Assembly: GCA_946221025.1 (NCBI GenBank)
Contig: CAMIMS010000016.1
Location: 1-38,445, forward strand
Origin: an uncultured Pseudoclavibacter sp.
Lineage (GTDB): Bacteria; Actinomycetota; Actinomycetes; Actinomycetales; Microbacteriaceae
DNA length: 38,445 nucleotides
Reading direction: 5' to 3'
Every line of letters starts with the position of its first letter. The first letter of the stretch is position 1. Positions 8,775 through 17,858 of the stretch are shown here, one piece after another. Under the pieces are notes generated by a model, which saw only the letters and a program-made list of their open reading frames with translations, was not told where the DNA came from and ran no database searches. The translations under genes and the position numbers were made by a program.

Positions 8775-9701
8775 GTGGGCCACAACCATGACCATTCGCA
8801 CGGCGCGGCCGAAGCCGGTGCGGCGAGACTGTGGATCGCCTTCGGCCTGACCACGGGCATCGCGCTCGCGCAGTTCGTCGGCTCGATTCTCACCGGAAGC
8901 CTCGCGCTCCTCACCGACACGGCGCACGCGTTCGTTGACGCATCGGGGCTGCTCATCGCGGTCTTTGCCGCCTCAATCGCGAATCGGCCAGCGACGGCGA
9001 CGCGAACCTGGGGATTTCGCCGGGTTGAGGTGATCGCGGCGCTCGCGCAAGCCACCATCCTGTTCGGCGTTGGCGTGTACGCCGTGATCGAAGCCCTCCG
9101 ACGGTTTGCCGAACCCCCGGAAGTGCCCGGGATGCAGTTGCTCGTCTTCGGCGCCATCGGTCTGGTGGCGAACATCGTCTCGATGTCGGTGCTGTTCTCC
9201 GGTCGCGAGTCGAGCTTCAATATGCGCGCCGCGTTTCTCGAAGTCGTGAGCGACGCGCTCGGGTCGATCGGCGTGATCGTGGCAGCGCTCGTGATTCATA
9301 TCACCGGGTATCAGCGGGCGGATGCTATCGCCGGCCTGCTCATCGCGGCGCTCATCCTGCCGCGAGCCGTCGTGCTCATGCGCGACACCACCCGCGTCCT
9401 CATGGAGTTCGCGCCCGAAGGACTCGACCTTGACGATGTGCGGCGGCACATCATGGAACTGGACCACGTTCTGGATGTGCACGATGTGCACGCATCAATG
9501 GTCGACTCGGGCTTGCCGGTGTTGAGCGCGCACGTTGTCGTAAGCGATGAGTGCTTCGCCGATGGGCACGCCGCGCAGCTGCTCAAATCGGTGCGGGAAT
9601 GCGTCGCCACGCACTTCGATGTGGCGATCTTGCATTCAACGTTTCAGATCGAGACGCAAGAAATCGCGAATAGCGAGGATGCGGATGTTCGGCACCGTTA
9701 G
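8775..9701 (+). CDS. Cation diffusion facilitator (CDF) metal exporter
   Basis: A 308-residue six-helix membrane transporter exchanging a divalent cation, probably Zn2+, for protons. A His-rich start (GHNHDHSH) is followed by TM helices, including the TM2 metal-site motif HAFVD and the TM5 region EVVSDALGSIGV with its H/D-type site. A cytosolic C-terminal domain contains the ligand-rich stretch VLDVHDVHA. Start is GTG at 8775 with AAGGGGG about 11 nt upstream. It follows csoR by 69 nt and could be co-regulated, although no second CsoR palindrome is visible in that gap. CzcD-like by architecture; metal specificity is not readable with certainty. Confidence 0.9.
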   Translation: MGHNHDHSHGAAEAGAARLWIAFGLTTGIALAQFVGSILTGSLALLTDTAHAFVDASGLLIAVFAASIANRPATATRTWGFRRVEVIAALAQATILFGVGVYAVIEALRRFAEPPEVPGMQLLVFGAIGLVANIVSMSVLFSGRESSFNMRAAFLEVVSDALGSIGVIVAALVIHITGYQRADAIAGLLIAALILPRAVVLMRDTTRVLMEFAPEGLDLDDVRRHIMELDHVLDVHDVHASMVDSGLPVLSAHVVVSDECFADGHAAQLLKSVRECVATHFDVAILHSTFQIETQEIANSEDADVRHR

Positions 9702-9719
9702 CAATATCGCATCTGCACA

Positions 9720-9760
9720 CGCGAGAACGCCCCCGAAAATGATTCGGGGGCGTTCTCGCG
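9720..9760. terminator. Bidirectional terminator between the CDF gene and lsr2
   Basis: An 18-bp perfect inverted repeat (arms 9720-9737 and 9743-9760, loop 9738-9742) lies between the convergent CDF and lsr2 genes. The arm starts CGCGAGAACGCCCCCG. It is the strongest hairpin in the window and can serve both strands. Confidence 0.9.
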
Positions 9761-9784
9761 AGCGATATGTGCTATGAGCTCTAT

Positions 9785-10141
9785 CTAGGCGCCCTGCGCG
9801 GCGTCGTAGGCGTCGAGAATCGGCTGCGCGACGCGACCGCGGTCGGAGACCTGGTGGCCGTTGCGGCGTGCCCACTCGCGGACCTCGGCGAGGTCGTCGC
9901 GACGCTGCGAGGTGCGCGAGGAGGAAGCCGAACGTCGGCCGCTGCCCTGGTTGCGGCTCGGGGTGCGCGCGGCGTCGATGAACTCCTTGAGCGCATCGCG
10001 CAGACGCTGGGCGTTCTCGTTCGACAGGTCGATCTCGTACTGCTTGCCCTCAAGCGCGAACTGAACCGTTTCGCCCTCGCCCTGGCCAAGCTGCGAGCCG
10101 TCAAGGTCGTCAACGAGTTGAATAATGACCTTCTGAGCCAT
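9785..10141 (-). CDS. lsr2: Lsr2-family nucleoid-associated protein
   Basis: A 118-residue H-NS-like xenogeneic silencer of actinobacteria that bridges DNA and represses AT-rich, horizontally acquired genes. The N-terminal dimerisation domain opens MAQKVIIQLVDDLDG, with the FALEGKQYEIDLS strand region. A flexible Arg/Ser linker (residues 60-80) follows. The C-terminal DNA-binding domain contains REWARRNGHQVSDRGRV, with the RGR AT-hook-like motif. The ribosome site GAGGAAGG is about 8 nt before the ATG. A reverse-strand -10 box TATACT (10176-10181) lies upstream. This copy may silence accessory blocks such as the one at 28.3-35.9 kb, but no direct evidence links them. Confidence 0.95.
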   Translation of the reverse strand: MAQKVIIQLVDDLDGSQLGQGEGETVQFALEGKQYEIDLSNENAQRLRDALKEFIDAARTPSRNQGSGRRSASSSRTSQRRDDLAEVREWARRNGHQVSDRGRVAQPILDAYDAAQGA

Positions 10142-10175
10142 TGGTGTCCCTTCCTCGGGTATGTCGTCCGCAAAA

Positions 10176-10181
10176 AGTATA
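10176..10181 (-). promoter_or_regulatory. -10 box of the lsr2 promoter
   Basis: TATACT on the reverse strand, 35 nt upstream of the lsr2 start, in a locally AT-rich stretch. No good -35 hexamer is visible at the expected distance. Confidence 0.5.
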
Positions 10182-10390
10182 AAGGCCAGTGAAGAGCGTT
10201 AACCCTCATCGCCGTGATTCTCTCGACGATTCTTCAGGAACCGGCGAGCGAACAGTGCAGAATATCTTGAATTTCGGATCTCTGCCACTCAGCGCACGCT
10301 TTTGTTCCGCGCGTCACCCTACAATTTCCTCCCGCCGCGCCAACTGTTGCGGCACACGGCAATCAGCCACGCATCCCCACACCAGACCCG

Positions 10391-10891
10391 ATGGGAGCGC
10401 GAGTGGGACTCATCGACGAACTGCTATCGAACAATGCTGACTTCGACGGCACCGAGGTGGGGGCGCTGCCCGTCCCCCCATCCAGGCAACTGACCGTCAT
10501 CACCTGCATGGATTCGCGGATCGACGTATTCGAGATGCTCGGACTACGCATCGGCGAGGCCCACATCCTGCGCAATGCCGGCGGCATCGTGACTGAAGAT
10601 GTGCTGCGATCGCTCACGATCAGCCAGCGCAAACTCAACACGCGCGAGGTCGTGATCATTCAGCACACCGGATGCGGTATCGGCACGTTCAGCGATGCCG
10701 ACTTCGACCGGGAGCTGTGGAACGTGACCGGCGCGAGGCCCCAGTGGCGGGCGCAAACCTTCACCGATATTGACGAGTCGGTTCGCGAATCCATGCGACG
10801 CATTCGCACCGACCCGTTTGTGGCGCATGTGGATTCGGTGCGCGGCTTCGTGCTTGAGATCGTCTCCGGGCGCCTGCGCGAAGTGGAGTAA
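10391..10891 (+). CDS. Beta-class carbonic anhydrase
   Basis: A 166-residue beta-carbonic anhydrase interconverting CO2 and bicarbonate. The Zn ligands are C39 in CMDSR and H92/C95 in HTGCG; D41 and R43 form the conserved Asp-Arg dyad. The length is that of the short actinobacterial subclass. The start is uncertain: ATG at 10391 lacks a clear ribosome site. The in-frame GTG at 10403 has GGGAG a few bases upstream and gives a protein starting GLIDELL after the initiator. The catalytic region is unaffected either way. Transcribed away from lsr2. Confidence 0.92.
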   Translation: MGARVGLIDELLSNNADFDGTEVGALPVPPSRQLTVITCMDSRIDVFEMLGLRIGEAHILRNAGGIVTEDVLRSLTISQRKLNTREVVIIQHTGCGIGTFSDADFDRELWNVTGARPQWRAQTFTDIDESVRESMRRIRTDPFVAHVDSVRGFVLEIVSGRLREVE

Positions 10892-10919
10892 CCGAGCGGA
10901 TTCGCGGGAGGATCGAGTC

Positions 10920-12653
10920 GTGGGAACTGACGGCAGACCAGACTCGACCCGGCATCGTCGCGCGAACAGCTGGCGGGCTCGACCTTCGACGCTCGTGCGT
11001 ACGGTGCGAACGGTGCTCACGGCACTCATCGATCTGCCGTATTCGTTCGTGTGGCGGGCGCGGTCGTACATCATCCCCGCCACGGGTGAGCGTTTCGCGC
11101 CTGGCGACCCGTCGCTTCCCACGATCGTTCCGGTCACGGGAATTTTCGAGCGTTGGGACTTTGTCATCCCGCTGCTTGATCGGTTGAACCGGGCCGGATA
11201 TCCGATCTTCGTGATCGATGAGCTCGGACGAAACTACGGATCGATCCGCTCGAATGCGTACGCCGTGCGCGCCGCGATCGAGCGGGCGGGCATTGACCGC
11301 GCGATCATTCTCGGCCACTCCAAGGGCGCGATGACCGGCAAGGTCGTCATGCTCGAACAGGGCGACGGGGCCCAGCGCCCGGTGCTCGGGATGGTCGCGC
11401 TCGCGCCGCCTTTTGGCGGCACTGGCCTGTTGACCTTCGCGCCGCGCGGAACCGAACTTGGCATGTTCCGCCCGGATAGCCGTGAAAGTGTCGGACTCGA
11501 CGCGCACGAAGAAGTGGATGACCGGATTGTCACCATTCAGCCGATGTGGGATGAGCTGGTCTGGCAGTCGGGCGCGGTGCGGCGCGGCGCGAATGTCGTG
11601 ATCCCGGTCGTTGGGCACGGACTTCTGATCGGGGATCCGCGCACGGCCGATTCGGTCGAGCAGGCGGTGCGACTGCTTGCGCTGCAGGCGGATGAGCCCG
11701 CTGCGGAACTGAGCCGGCCCAGGGGCTCGTCGCGCCGTGAACCACTGCTGCCGAAGCAGCTTCGTCCGCAGAGCCTCGTGGCCTGGGCGGTTGATTACGT
11801 GTGGGCGGGGCGCGCGCAAGTGGCATCGGTGCGAACGCCCGAGGTTCCGCGGCAGTGGGCTGTGCGCGACGGTGGGCGCGATGTGGTGCTGCTTCCGGGC
11901 GTGCTTGAGAAGTGGCCGTTCATGTGGGCGATTGGTGACCGGCTGAGCGTCGACGGGCACGCGGTGCATGTGCTGCCGGAGCTGGGACTGAATCGCTCAA
12001 GCTTCGCGATGGGCGCGGAGGTGCTCGCTGAGTATCTGGTTGCCCACGACCTGAAGGATGTGGTGCTCGTCGCCCACTCGAAGGGCGGGCTGATCGGGAA
12101 GACCGCGCTCATCCGGCCCGATTCCGGACCGCGGATCGCGCATATGGTCGCGATCGCGAGCCCGTTTTCGGGGTCGATGTACGCGCGCTGGCTGTGGCAG
12201 CGCTCGATGCGCGCCTTCGCTCCGACGAGTTCGGAGCTTCGTCGCCTCGGGCTGAAGGAGGAGGTGAACGGGTTGATCACGGCGGTCCGTCCCGTGTTCG
12301 ATCCGCATATTCCGGGCGACCGCGATCTGCCCGGTGCCGCCGCGAATATCGAGCTGCCGCTTGCCGGGCACTTCGCGATATTGGACGACCCGCTCCTGGT
12401 GGAGGTGGTGTCGCGTCTGGTTCATGCAGTGGGCAATCGTCCGACTGACCCCGCGACGACGCAGGCGGTGGGGGATGCGCTCGCCTCGGGAAACCTCGAG
12501 GGCGTGGGCCTCGATGTGCTCGCGCAGTCGCTCGTCGACCACGCGATGCGGTTGCCCGCGATATCCGTTCCGCCCCTCTCGGACGATCCGAGGCTGGGTG
12601 AGCCGAACCCGGATGAAACTGACCCGGATGCTCGGCGCTCTCGCCGGTTGTGA
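10920..12653 (+). CDS. Tandem double-domain alpha/beta hydrolase
   Basis: A 577-residue protein with two consecutive alpha/beta-hydrolase domains. Domain 1 (about residues 45-255) has nucleophile S134 in GHSKG and a candidate catalytic histidine in VVGHGLLIGD. Domain 2 (about 290-520) has S387 in AHSKG and a histidine in LAGHFAILDD. Each domain also repeats a G-[IV]-[FL]-E-[RK]-W core strand/loop and a [DP]ELG[RL]N motif, showing internal duplication. The lipase-like Ser-Lys-Gly nucleophile elbow occurs in both. Substrate is unknown; an ester or lipid is likely. GTG at 10920 is chosen because GGGAGG lies 8 nt upstream, while the longer frame from 10770 would overlap the carbonic anhydrase gene. 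Confidence 0.8.
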   Translation: MGTDGRPDSTRHRRANSWRARPSTLVRTVRTVLTALIDLPYSFVWRARSYIIPATGERFAPGDPSLPTIVPVTGIFERWDFVIPLLDRLNRAGYPIFVIDELGRNYGSIRSNAYAVRAAIERAGIDRAIILGHSKGAMTGKVVMLEQGDGAQRPVLGMVALAPPFGGTGLLTFAPRGTELGMFRPDSRESVGLDAHEEVDDRIVTIQPMWDELVWQSGAVRRGANVVIPVVGHGLLIGDPRTADSVEQAVRLLALQADEPAAELSRPRGSSRREPLLPKQLRPQSLVAWAVDYVWAGRAQVASVRTPEVPRQWAVRDGGRDVVLLPGVLEKWPFMWAIGDRLSVDGHAVHVLPELGLNRSSFAMGAEVLAEYLVAHDLKDVVLVAHSKGGLIGKTALIRPDSGPRIAHMVAIASPFSGSMYARWLWQRSMRAFAPTSSELRRLGLKEEVNGLITAVRPVFDPHIPGDRDLPGAAANIELPLAGHFAILDDPLLVEVVSRLVHAVGNRPTDPATTQAVGDALASGNLEGVGLDVLAQSLVDHAMRLPAISVPPLSDDPRLGEPNPDETDPDARRSRRL

Positions 12654-12694
12654 GGAGTCGCTGCGCCGGCATCCGGTGACGGGCGGGCCGGCCG

Positions 12695-15600
12695 TTAGGC
12701 GGCGTGGCCGCTGTCGCGTACCCGTTGCCACTGGTGCCACATCTCCTTGAGGTCGAACGCTTGCTCGGCCTGGATGGAGATACCGCGCTCGCCGGTGCGA
12801 CGGGTGGTGCCGCGAATCACCAGCAGCGGCGTTCCAAACAGCACCGGCCCGCTCGCGGCCTGCGCTTCATCGAAGAAGGCCGCATCGGCGCATCCGCTGC
12901 CATCGTCAACGCTGATGAACACCACGCGCTTTCCCGAGCGCATGGGCGGGGTTTGCGTGGCTACGCGAATGCCCGCCACCACGACCTCGCTGCCGCTTCG
13001 AAGATCGAGCAGCGACGAGGCTGGCACAACGCCGAGCTCATCCAGCATGGGCCGGTAACTCTCGATCACATGCTCCGAGAGGTCGATCGAGAGCACATCC
13101 AGCTCTGCCCGCACTTTCTCGCGGGCCGGGAGGTCGGGCAGGGAGCGTTCAACCTCACCGTGCACCGCGTCGAAGTCGAGCGGCAGCGGAATCTCATCGG
13201 GGCGCCGGGCCTTCGGGCGGCGGGAGGCGCTGGCGAGCTCGCGTACCCGCAGCAGCAGATCACCGCGGCCCGGACCCTCCGGCTCGATCGAGTCGAACGC
13301 GCCGATGAGCGCGAAGCGCTCGGCGAGCCGGCGTGAGGGGCGGGCGCGTTCCCAAAAATCGCCGAGCGACGTGAAGGGACGCTCGGCGAGGATGCGGCCA
13401 AGCTCCGCATCGGTCAGCCCCTGCACATCGGTCAGCGCCACGCGAATCCCGAGATCGCCCGGGCGGGTGGGGCTGCCTGCGGGCGTTTCGCGCACGCGCT
13501 CCACCCGCCAATCGGTTCCTGACACGTTCACGTCGACCGGGAGGATGGGAATGCCCATCCGCCTGGCGTCGCCCACGATCAGACGCTTCGGATACATGCC
13601 CGGGTCGTGCGTGAGCAGCCCCGCGAAGAACTCCGCCGGGTAGTGGGTTTTCAGCCACGCACTCTGCCACGTGGGAAGGGCGAATGCCGCGCCGTGCGCT
13701 TTGCAGAACCCGAATGAGCCGAACCCTTCGAGCGCATCCCAGATGCGTTTCATCTGTCGGTCGGTGAAACGTCGCCGCCCTCGCTCATCGACATTGCGCG
13801 CGGTCTCGGTGAAGAAACGCTCTTTGATCACGCCCCCGTCGCGGCCCATCTTGCGCCGAAGCTCATCCGCTTCGGCCAGGTCAATGCCCATGCACAGGTG
13901 CAGGATTCGCAGCACCTGCTCGTGGTAGATCACCACGCCGTGCGTTTCGCGCAGGAACGGTTCGAACAGCGGATGCATGTACTCGGGGGATGCGTACCCG
14001 TGCTTCACGTCCAAGAAGGGCTCGAGCATGTTGCCCTTCATCGGCCCGGGGCGGAACAGCGAGATATCGGCGATGAGGTCGTTGTATCGATCCGGCTGCA
14101 TCTTGCCGATGAGTTCCCGCTGCCCGGGGGACTCGATTTGGAACATGCCGAGCGTGTTCGTCGTGCGAATCTCTTCGAAGGTGCGCTCATCGTCGTGCGG
14201 GATCTCGTCGAGTTCGATCCGCCCGGTGGGCGCGACATAGTCGACATCGGGAGAGAGACCGCCCGCGATCGCCGCGCGCGGACCGTGCAGGCGCTCGATC
14301 TCGTCGACGGCGAATGCGAGCGATGACTGCATCCGCACTCCGAGCACATCGAGCTTCAAAAGCCCGAGATCGTCGATGTCGTCTTTATCGAATTGACTCA
14401 TGGGTAGCCCGATTCCGCTTTGCTGCACCGGTGTGACCGAGAGCAGGTTGTTATCACTGAGCAGCACCCCGCACGGGTGCATCGAAATATGTCGTGGGAG
14501 GCGGTCGAGCCGCTCGGCGATATCGACCAGAAGGTCGATGCGCCCGCCCTTGTCGACCATCTCGGCCAGCGGCCGAAGCTCCGGTTTCTCGGCGAGGGCC
14601 GTGCGGAACTCGCCGGCGTTGAAGCGCCACAGCTGCTTCGCAATGAGGTCAATGTTCTCTTCGTCGAGCCCGAGCGCGAGCCCCGCATCTCGGGCGGCGC
14701 CGCGGGCGCGGTAGGTGGACTGCATCGACAGCAGCGTCACCCGGTCGGAGCCGTACTTGCGGAACATCGCGTTGTACACGTCGTGCCGACGGGCCGATTC
14801 AACATCGACATCGATATCGGGGAGGGTGGAGCGGCGATGCCCGAGGAAGCGCTCGAAGAGCAGGTCATGCTCGAGCGGGTTCACATTCGAGATGCGAAGC
14901 AGGTAATTGACCAGGCTCCCTGCGCCAGAACCGCGGGCCTGATTGCGAACACCCATCTCGCGGATGAGGTCGGTGACGTCGGCAACGGCGAGGAAGAAGG
15001 TCGCGAACCCGAATCCGGAAATGGTGACGAGCTCATCGCGCATCCGCTGCTCGGCCCGGGTTCGCTCTGTCGCCGACAGGTCGCGCAGGCGCTCATCGAG
15101 ACCGCGCTCGCATCGGCGCCACAGCACCCGGTTCGGGTCGCCCTCAATGCCGAGCACCTCCGGTTCCGGAGTTTTCGGCACGCGCCAACCGATGTCAGGC
15201 ACCGGGTCGAGTGCGCTTGACTGCGCGATTCGGTCGGTGTCGGCCAGCAGCTGCCCGACGGCCGAGCGCGGCAGGCTGCTGTGGCCGACGATGAGATCGG
15301 CGAGCGCTTCCATTCGGGATGGGCCCTTGAGCCAGGCCTGACCGTTCGGTTGCGGCTCGAACGCGCCAAGCGCGCGCAGGGCACCGGCGGCATCGAGCAC
15401 ATCGGCGGTGAGCGCATCATCGGGAGTGAGGTAGCGCACCTGATTGGTGAGCACGGCCGGCACCCCGCACTCCTCGGCCAACTCGAGCATGTGCGCAGCG
15501 TGTCGAACGCTCGCGGGCGCCCCGGGCTCGGTGAGGTGACACACGATCTCGACCGCAACCGCATCGGGAAGACGGGCGACGTGCTCGCGAAGCAACTGCT

Positions 15601-16102
15601 CGGCGAGGGCGCGGTTGCCGGCAGCGAGGGCGAGCCCCACATCGGAGCGCGGCCCGAGCAGGAGCGTTCCGAGGGGGCCGTTCTCGCCGAGCAGGAAGGG
15701 CGCGAGCCTGCCGGGGGTGATGCCCGGGCGCTGGTTTACCGCACTGCGCTTGGCGGGGGAGTGCGCGGCCGACACCAAGCGGCACAGCGACGCCCACCCC
15801 TCGCCTCCGGTATTGCCACGGGCAAGCACCACGACCCGCGGGCCGGGGCTGTCTGCCGGCGGCTTCGCATCCGTCGCGGATTTGGAAGGCAGCAGTTCGA
15901 GATCGACCCCGACGATCGGGGCGATGCCGTTCGCGAGGCACGCCCGCACATGCCGAACTGCGCCAGAGAGGGTGTCGCGGTCGGTGATGGCGTGCATCTG
16001 CGCGCCCTGTGCGGCAGCGGCCGCCGCGAGCTGTTCGGGCGTGGATGTGCCGTGGTGCCACGAGAGCGAAGAGGCAACGTGCAGGTGGGTGAATGCCGAC
16101 AT
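12695..16102 (-). CDS. dnaE2: Error-prone DNA polymerase III alpha subunit (DnaE2)
   Basis: A 1135-residue C-family DNA polymerase for SOS translesion synthesis. The N-terminal PHP domain starts HLHVASSLSWHHGTS. The polymerase palm aspartates are in LPDIDVDVES near residue 430. Finger and thumb blocks such as GLMQ-like GMFQIESPGQRE and FGFCKAHGAAFA are followed by an HhH segment. The C-terminal OB fold includes VVVAGIRVATQTPP. Length and the absence of the long replicative DnaE1 tail point to DnaE2. It starts 9 nt after the DUF6504 gene and shares its LexA-controlled promoter. The usual partners ImuA/ImuB are not adjacent, so the polymerase would need them from another locus. Confidence 0.93.
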   Translation of the reverse strand: MSAFTHLHVASSLSWHHGTSTPEQLAAAAAAQGAQMHAITDRDTLSGAVRHVRACLANGIAPIVGVDLELLPSKSATDAKPPADSPGPRVVVLARGNTGGEGWASLCRLVSAAHSPAKRSAVNQRPGITPGRLAPFLLGENGPLGTLLLGPRSDVGLALAAGNRALAEQLLREHVARLPDAVAVEIVCHLTEPGAPASVRHAAHMLELAEECGVPAVLTNQVRYLTPDDALTADVLDAAGALRALGAFEPQPNGQAWLKGPSRMEALADLIVGHSSLPRSAVGQLLADTDRIAQSSALDPVPDIGWRVPKTPEPEVLGIEGDPNRVLWRRCERGLDERLRDLSATERTRAEQRMRDELVTISGFGFATFFLAVADVTDLIREMGVRNQARGSGAGSLVNYLLRISNVNPLEHDLLFERFLGHRRSTLPDIDVDVESARRHDVYNAMFRKYGSDRVTLLSMQSTYRARGAARDAGLALGLDEENIDLIAKQLWRFNAGEFRTALAEKPELRPLAEMVDKGGRIDLLVDIAERLDRLPRHISMHPCGVLLSDNNLLSVTPVQQSGIGLPMSQFDKDDIDDLGLLKLDVLGVRMQSSLAFAVDEIERLHGPRAAIAGGLSPDVDYVAPTGRIELDEIPHDDERTFEEIRTTNTLGMFQIESPGQRELIGKMQPDRYNDLIADISLFRPGPMKGNMLEPFLDVKHGYASPEYMHPLFEPFLRETHGVVIYHEQVLRILHLCMGIDLAEADELRRKMGRDGGVIKERFFTETARNVDERGRRRFTDRQMKRIWDALEGFGSFGFCKAHGAAFALPTWQSAWLKTHYPAEFFAGLLTHDPGMYPKRLIVGDARRMGIPILPVDVNVSGTDWRVERVRETPAGSPTRPGDLGIRVALTDVQGLTDAELGRILAERPFTSLGDFWERARPSRRLAERFALIGAFDSIEPEGPGRGDLLLRVRELASASRRPKARRPDEIPLPLDFDAVHGEVERSLPDLPAREKVRAELDVLSIDLSEHVIESYRPMLDELGVVPASSLLDLRSGSEVVVAGIRVATQTPPMRSGKRVVFISVDDGSGCADAAFFDEAQAASGPVLFGTPLLVIRGTTRRTGERGISIQAEQAFDLKEMWHQWQRVRDSGHAA

Positions 16103-16111
16103 GACGGCCGC

Positions 16112-16444
16112 CTATGCGAACAGTCGGCGATCGAGCTCGTCATCGAACGCCGAGCTGAGCACCCACGCATCGTGCTCGGGGCAGCGGCTGAGGTCGTAGC
16201 TGGCGTCTGGCCGGCCCACATTTCTACCGGTGAGCGCGACCGCATCGACCCGCCAGCACTCGGTTTCAAGCAGCGAGGCACCCGCACCGCGCGGCGCGCG
16301 GGCAGTGCTGCCGTCCCACCAGGAACGCCTCCCGATCCACGGTTCGGGGGTACTGATTACGCCGTACACATCTCCCCGCCAGGTAAACCGGATGGGAGCG
16401 CCGCTGGGGGATAGCTCAACGCAAACGGGCTCATCGATGTGCAT
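16112..16444 (-). CDS. DUF6504-type small protein upstream of dnaE2
   Basis: A 110-residue protein starting MHIDEPV at 16444, with AAGGAG at a good distance upstream; the longer frame to 16516 would run through the LexA box. It shows the WRG-x-x-Y ... RRSWW ... ECWRV pattern of DUF6504, a small family usually found between an ImuB-like Y-family polymerase and DnaE2 in Microbacteriaceae (from memory). Its biochemical role is unknown. The link to the SOS mutasome comes from neighbourhood and the shared SOS promoter. It is first in a two-gene operon with dnaE2. Confidence 0.75.
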   Translation of the reverse strand: MHIDEPVCVELSPSGAPIRFTWRGDVYGVISTPEPWIGRRSWWDGSTARAPRGAGASLLETECWRVDAVALTGRNVGRPDASYDLSRCPEHDAWVLSSAFDDELDRRLFA

Positions 16445-16471
16445 GGTCACTCCTTTCACACCATCGCAACG

Positions 16472-16485
16472 CGAACGCATGTTCG
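16472..16485 (-). promoter_or_regulatory. LexA-binding SOS box
   Basis: CGAAC-GCAT-GTTCG is a perfect palindrome matching the actinobacterial LexA consensus GAAC-N4-GTTC. It sits 27 nt upstream of the DUF6504 start, where a repressor would control DUF6504-dnaE2. This is the expected site for DNA-damage induction of DnaE2. Confidence 0.88.
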
Positions 16486-16577
16486 ATAGATGGAGTGTAG
16501 GAGTTCGCACAGACATTCGCAGTCTCGGCGAGTCGCGGATGCGTGAACGCGCCGAGAAATGCCCAGAAAGACGCTTA

Positions 16578-16605
16578 CGGCCACCGGGTGATCGCCCGGT
16601 GGCCG
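16578..16605 (-). terminator. Terminator of the dedA-SRAP-app1 unit
   Basis: An 11-bp perfect stem (CGGCCACCGGG / CCCGGTGGCCG) with a 6-nt loop, 17 nt beyond the App1-like gene stop on the reverse strand. Confidence 0.75.
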
Positions 16606-16622
16606 CAGGAGAATGCCCGCGC

Positions 16623-17852
16623 TTAGCGGGTGCTCGAGCGAGAGAAGTGGCTGCCCTCGCGTGCGCTCATCTCGGTGAGGAACTCTTCACGCATCCGCTC
16701 GCCCTCAGAAATCGACGAGTCCTGTTCGAGCAGCCCCGCCGAGCGGAACGCCTCCGCGAGGCCCGCGCCGTCGGGCGCGCGGAACCAGGGCACCGACACC
16801 GGGCGACCCCCGGGAAGGCTGCGACCACCGGCGAGAATCGCTTCGCCCGTGGAGAGCAGACGAATGCCCACCGCGAGCACGTTCTCGGGGTGCTTGCGCG
16901 CGAAGCGGCCGTAGATCTCCTCATCACGCTGACCGTCATCGCCGATGAGAATCCATTTCACGTTCGGGAACTCCACCGCCAGCCGTTCGAGATTCTGCAC
17001 CTTGTGGTCGCGGCCCGAACGGAAGAGGCGACCTTGCGTCGGCCCCCAGTCGGTGAGCAGCAGCGGGCCCGGCGGGTAGAGGTTTCGGCCGAGGAAGCGC
17101 GCGAGTGCCGGCGCAACGTTCCAGGGCCCGGTCGAGAGGTAGAAGAACGGCGCGGTATCGCGGCCGTAGGAGAGCACGAGACGCTCGTAGAACACATTCA
17201 TGCCGGGTGTGGGGGTGCGCGCGTGCTCGTCGAGCACGAAGGTGTTCCACGCCGCGAGCAGGGGCCGGGGCAGGGCCGTGACCATCACGGTGTCGTCGAC
17301 ATCCGAGAGGATGCCGACCTGCTGATCATCGGCCACGATGAATACCGGCGCTTCGGTCACCACCGCATCCGGGCTCACGAATTCGATCGTGTGCCAGCCC
17401 GGGGCCAGCGTCGCGACGAGGTTGATGTCGATCACGCCGCCGCGGTCGGCCATCACCCGGTGCTCATCCCCGTCGATGCGAACGGTGATGGCGACGTTCG
17501 CGACGTTGATTCGGGTGAACGCGCGCCATCCCCGCACGGGGCGCGACCCGGAGCGGCGCTTGGGGAGGTGAAGCTTTGTGCGCAGTCGCTTCAGCAGGTG
17601 CTCGGTGCGGAGCTGTGGGGGAACCATTTGCACGCGCGCGAGCACGCGAACCCAGGATGTGGAGCCGTATCCGGTGTACGGCTCAACGACCACCCGGTAG
17701 TCGCGTCGGCGGGCCCGGCGAACGCGCCACGCGTAATACATGTCTTCGATGCGAAACGCGTTGTGCACGATCGTTCGAACGATCGGAAGCGAGGCAATCA
17801 CTGCCCCCACACTTCGATTGCGAGACCCACCCGACGAACGCAGCACGCGCAT
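16623..17852 (-). CDS. App1-like phosphatase (DUF2183 domain)
   Basis: A 409-residue protein with a C-terminal App1/DUF2183 catalytic domain. This HAD-like fold in yeast App1 dephosphorylates phosphatidate. The nucleophile motif is ILSDVDDTV with D184 and D186. Further HAD motifs are FFYLSTGPWN (motif II Ser/Thr) and ILIGDDGQRDEEIY (motif IV acidic pair). An N-terminal region (about 110-175) looks like a small beta-sandwich. The basic C-terminus has no signal peptide. The bacterial substrate is unproven. It lies 6 nt after the SRAP gene stop and ends the dedA-SRAP-app1 unit; co-occurrence with DedA suggests membrane-lipid work. An 18-bp perfect palindrome lies inside the coding sequence near the start. 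Confidence 0.88.
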   Translation of the reverse strand: MRVLRSSGGSRNRSVGAVIASLPIVRTIVHNAFRIEDMYYAWRVRRARRRDYRVVVEPYTGYGSTSWVRVLARVQMVPPQLRTEHLLKRLRTKLHLPKRRSGSRPVRGWRAFTRINVANVAITVRIDGDEHRVMADRGGVIDINLVATLAPGWHTIEFVSPDAVVTEAPVFIVADDQQVGILSDVDDTVMVTALPRPLLAAWNTFVLDEHARTPTPGMNVFYERLVLSYGRDTAPFFYLSTGPWNVAPALARFLGRNLYPPGPLLLTDWGPTQGRLFRSGRDHKVQNLERLAVEFPNVKWILIGDDGQRDEEIYGRFARKHPENVLAVGIRLLSTGEAILAGGRSLPGGRPVSVPWFRAPDGAGLAEAFRSAGLLEQDSSISEGERMREEFLTEMSAREGSHFSRSSTR

Positions 17853-17858
17853 ATGTTC

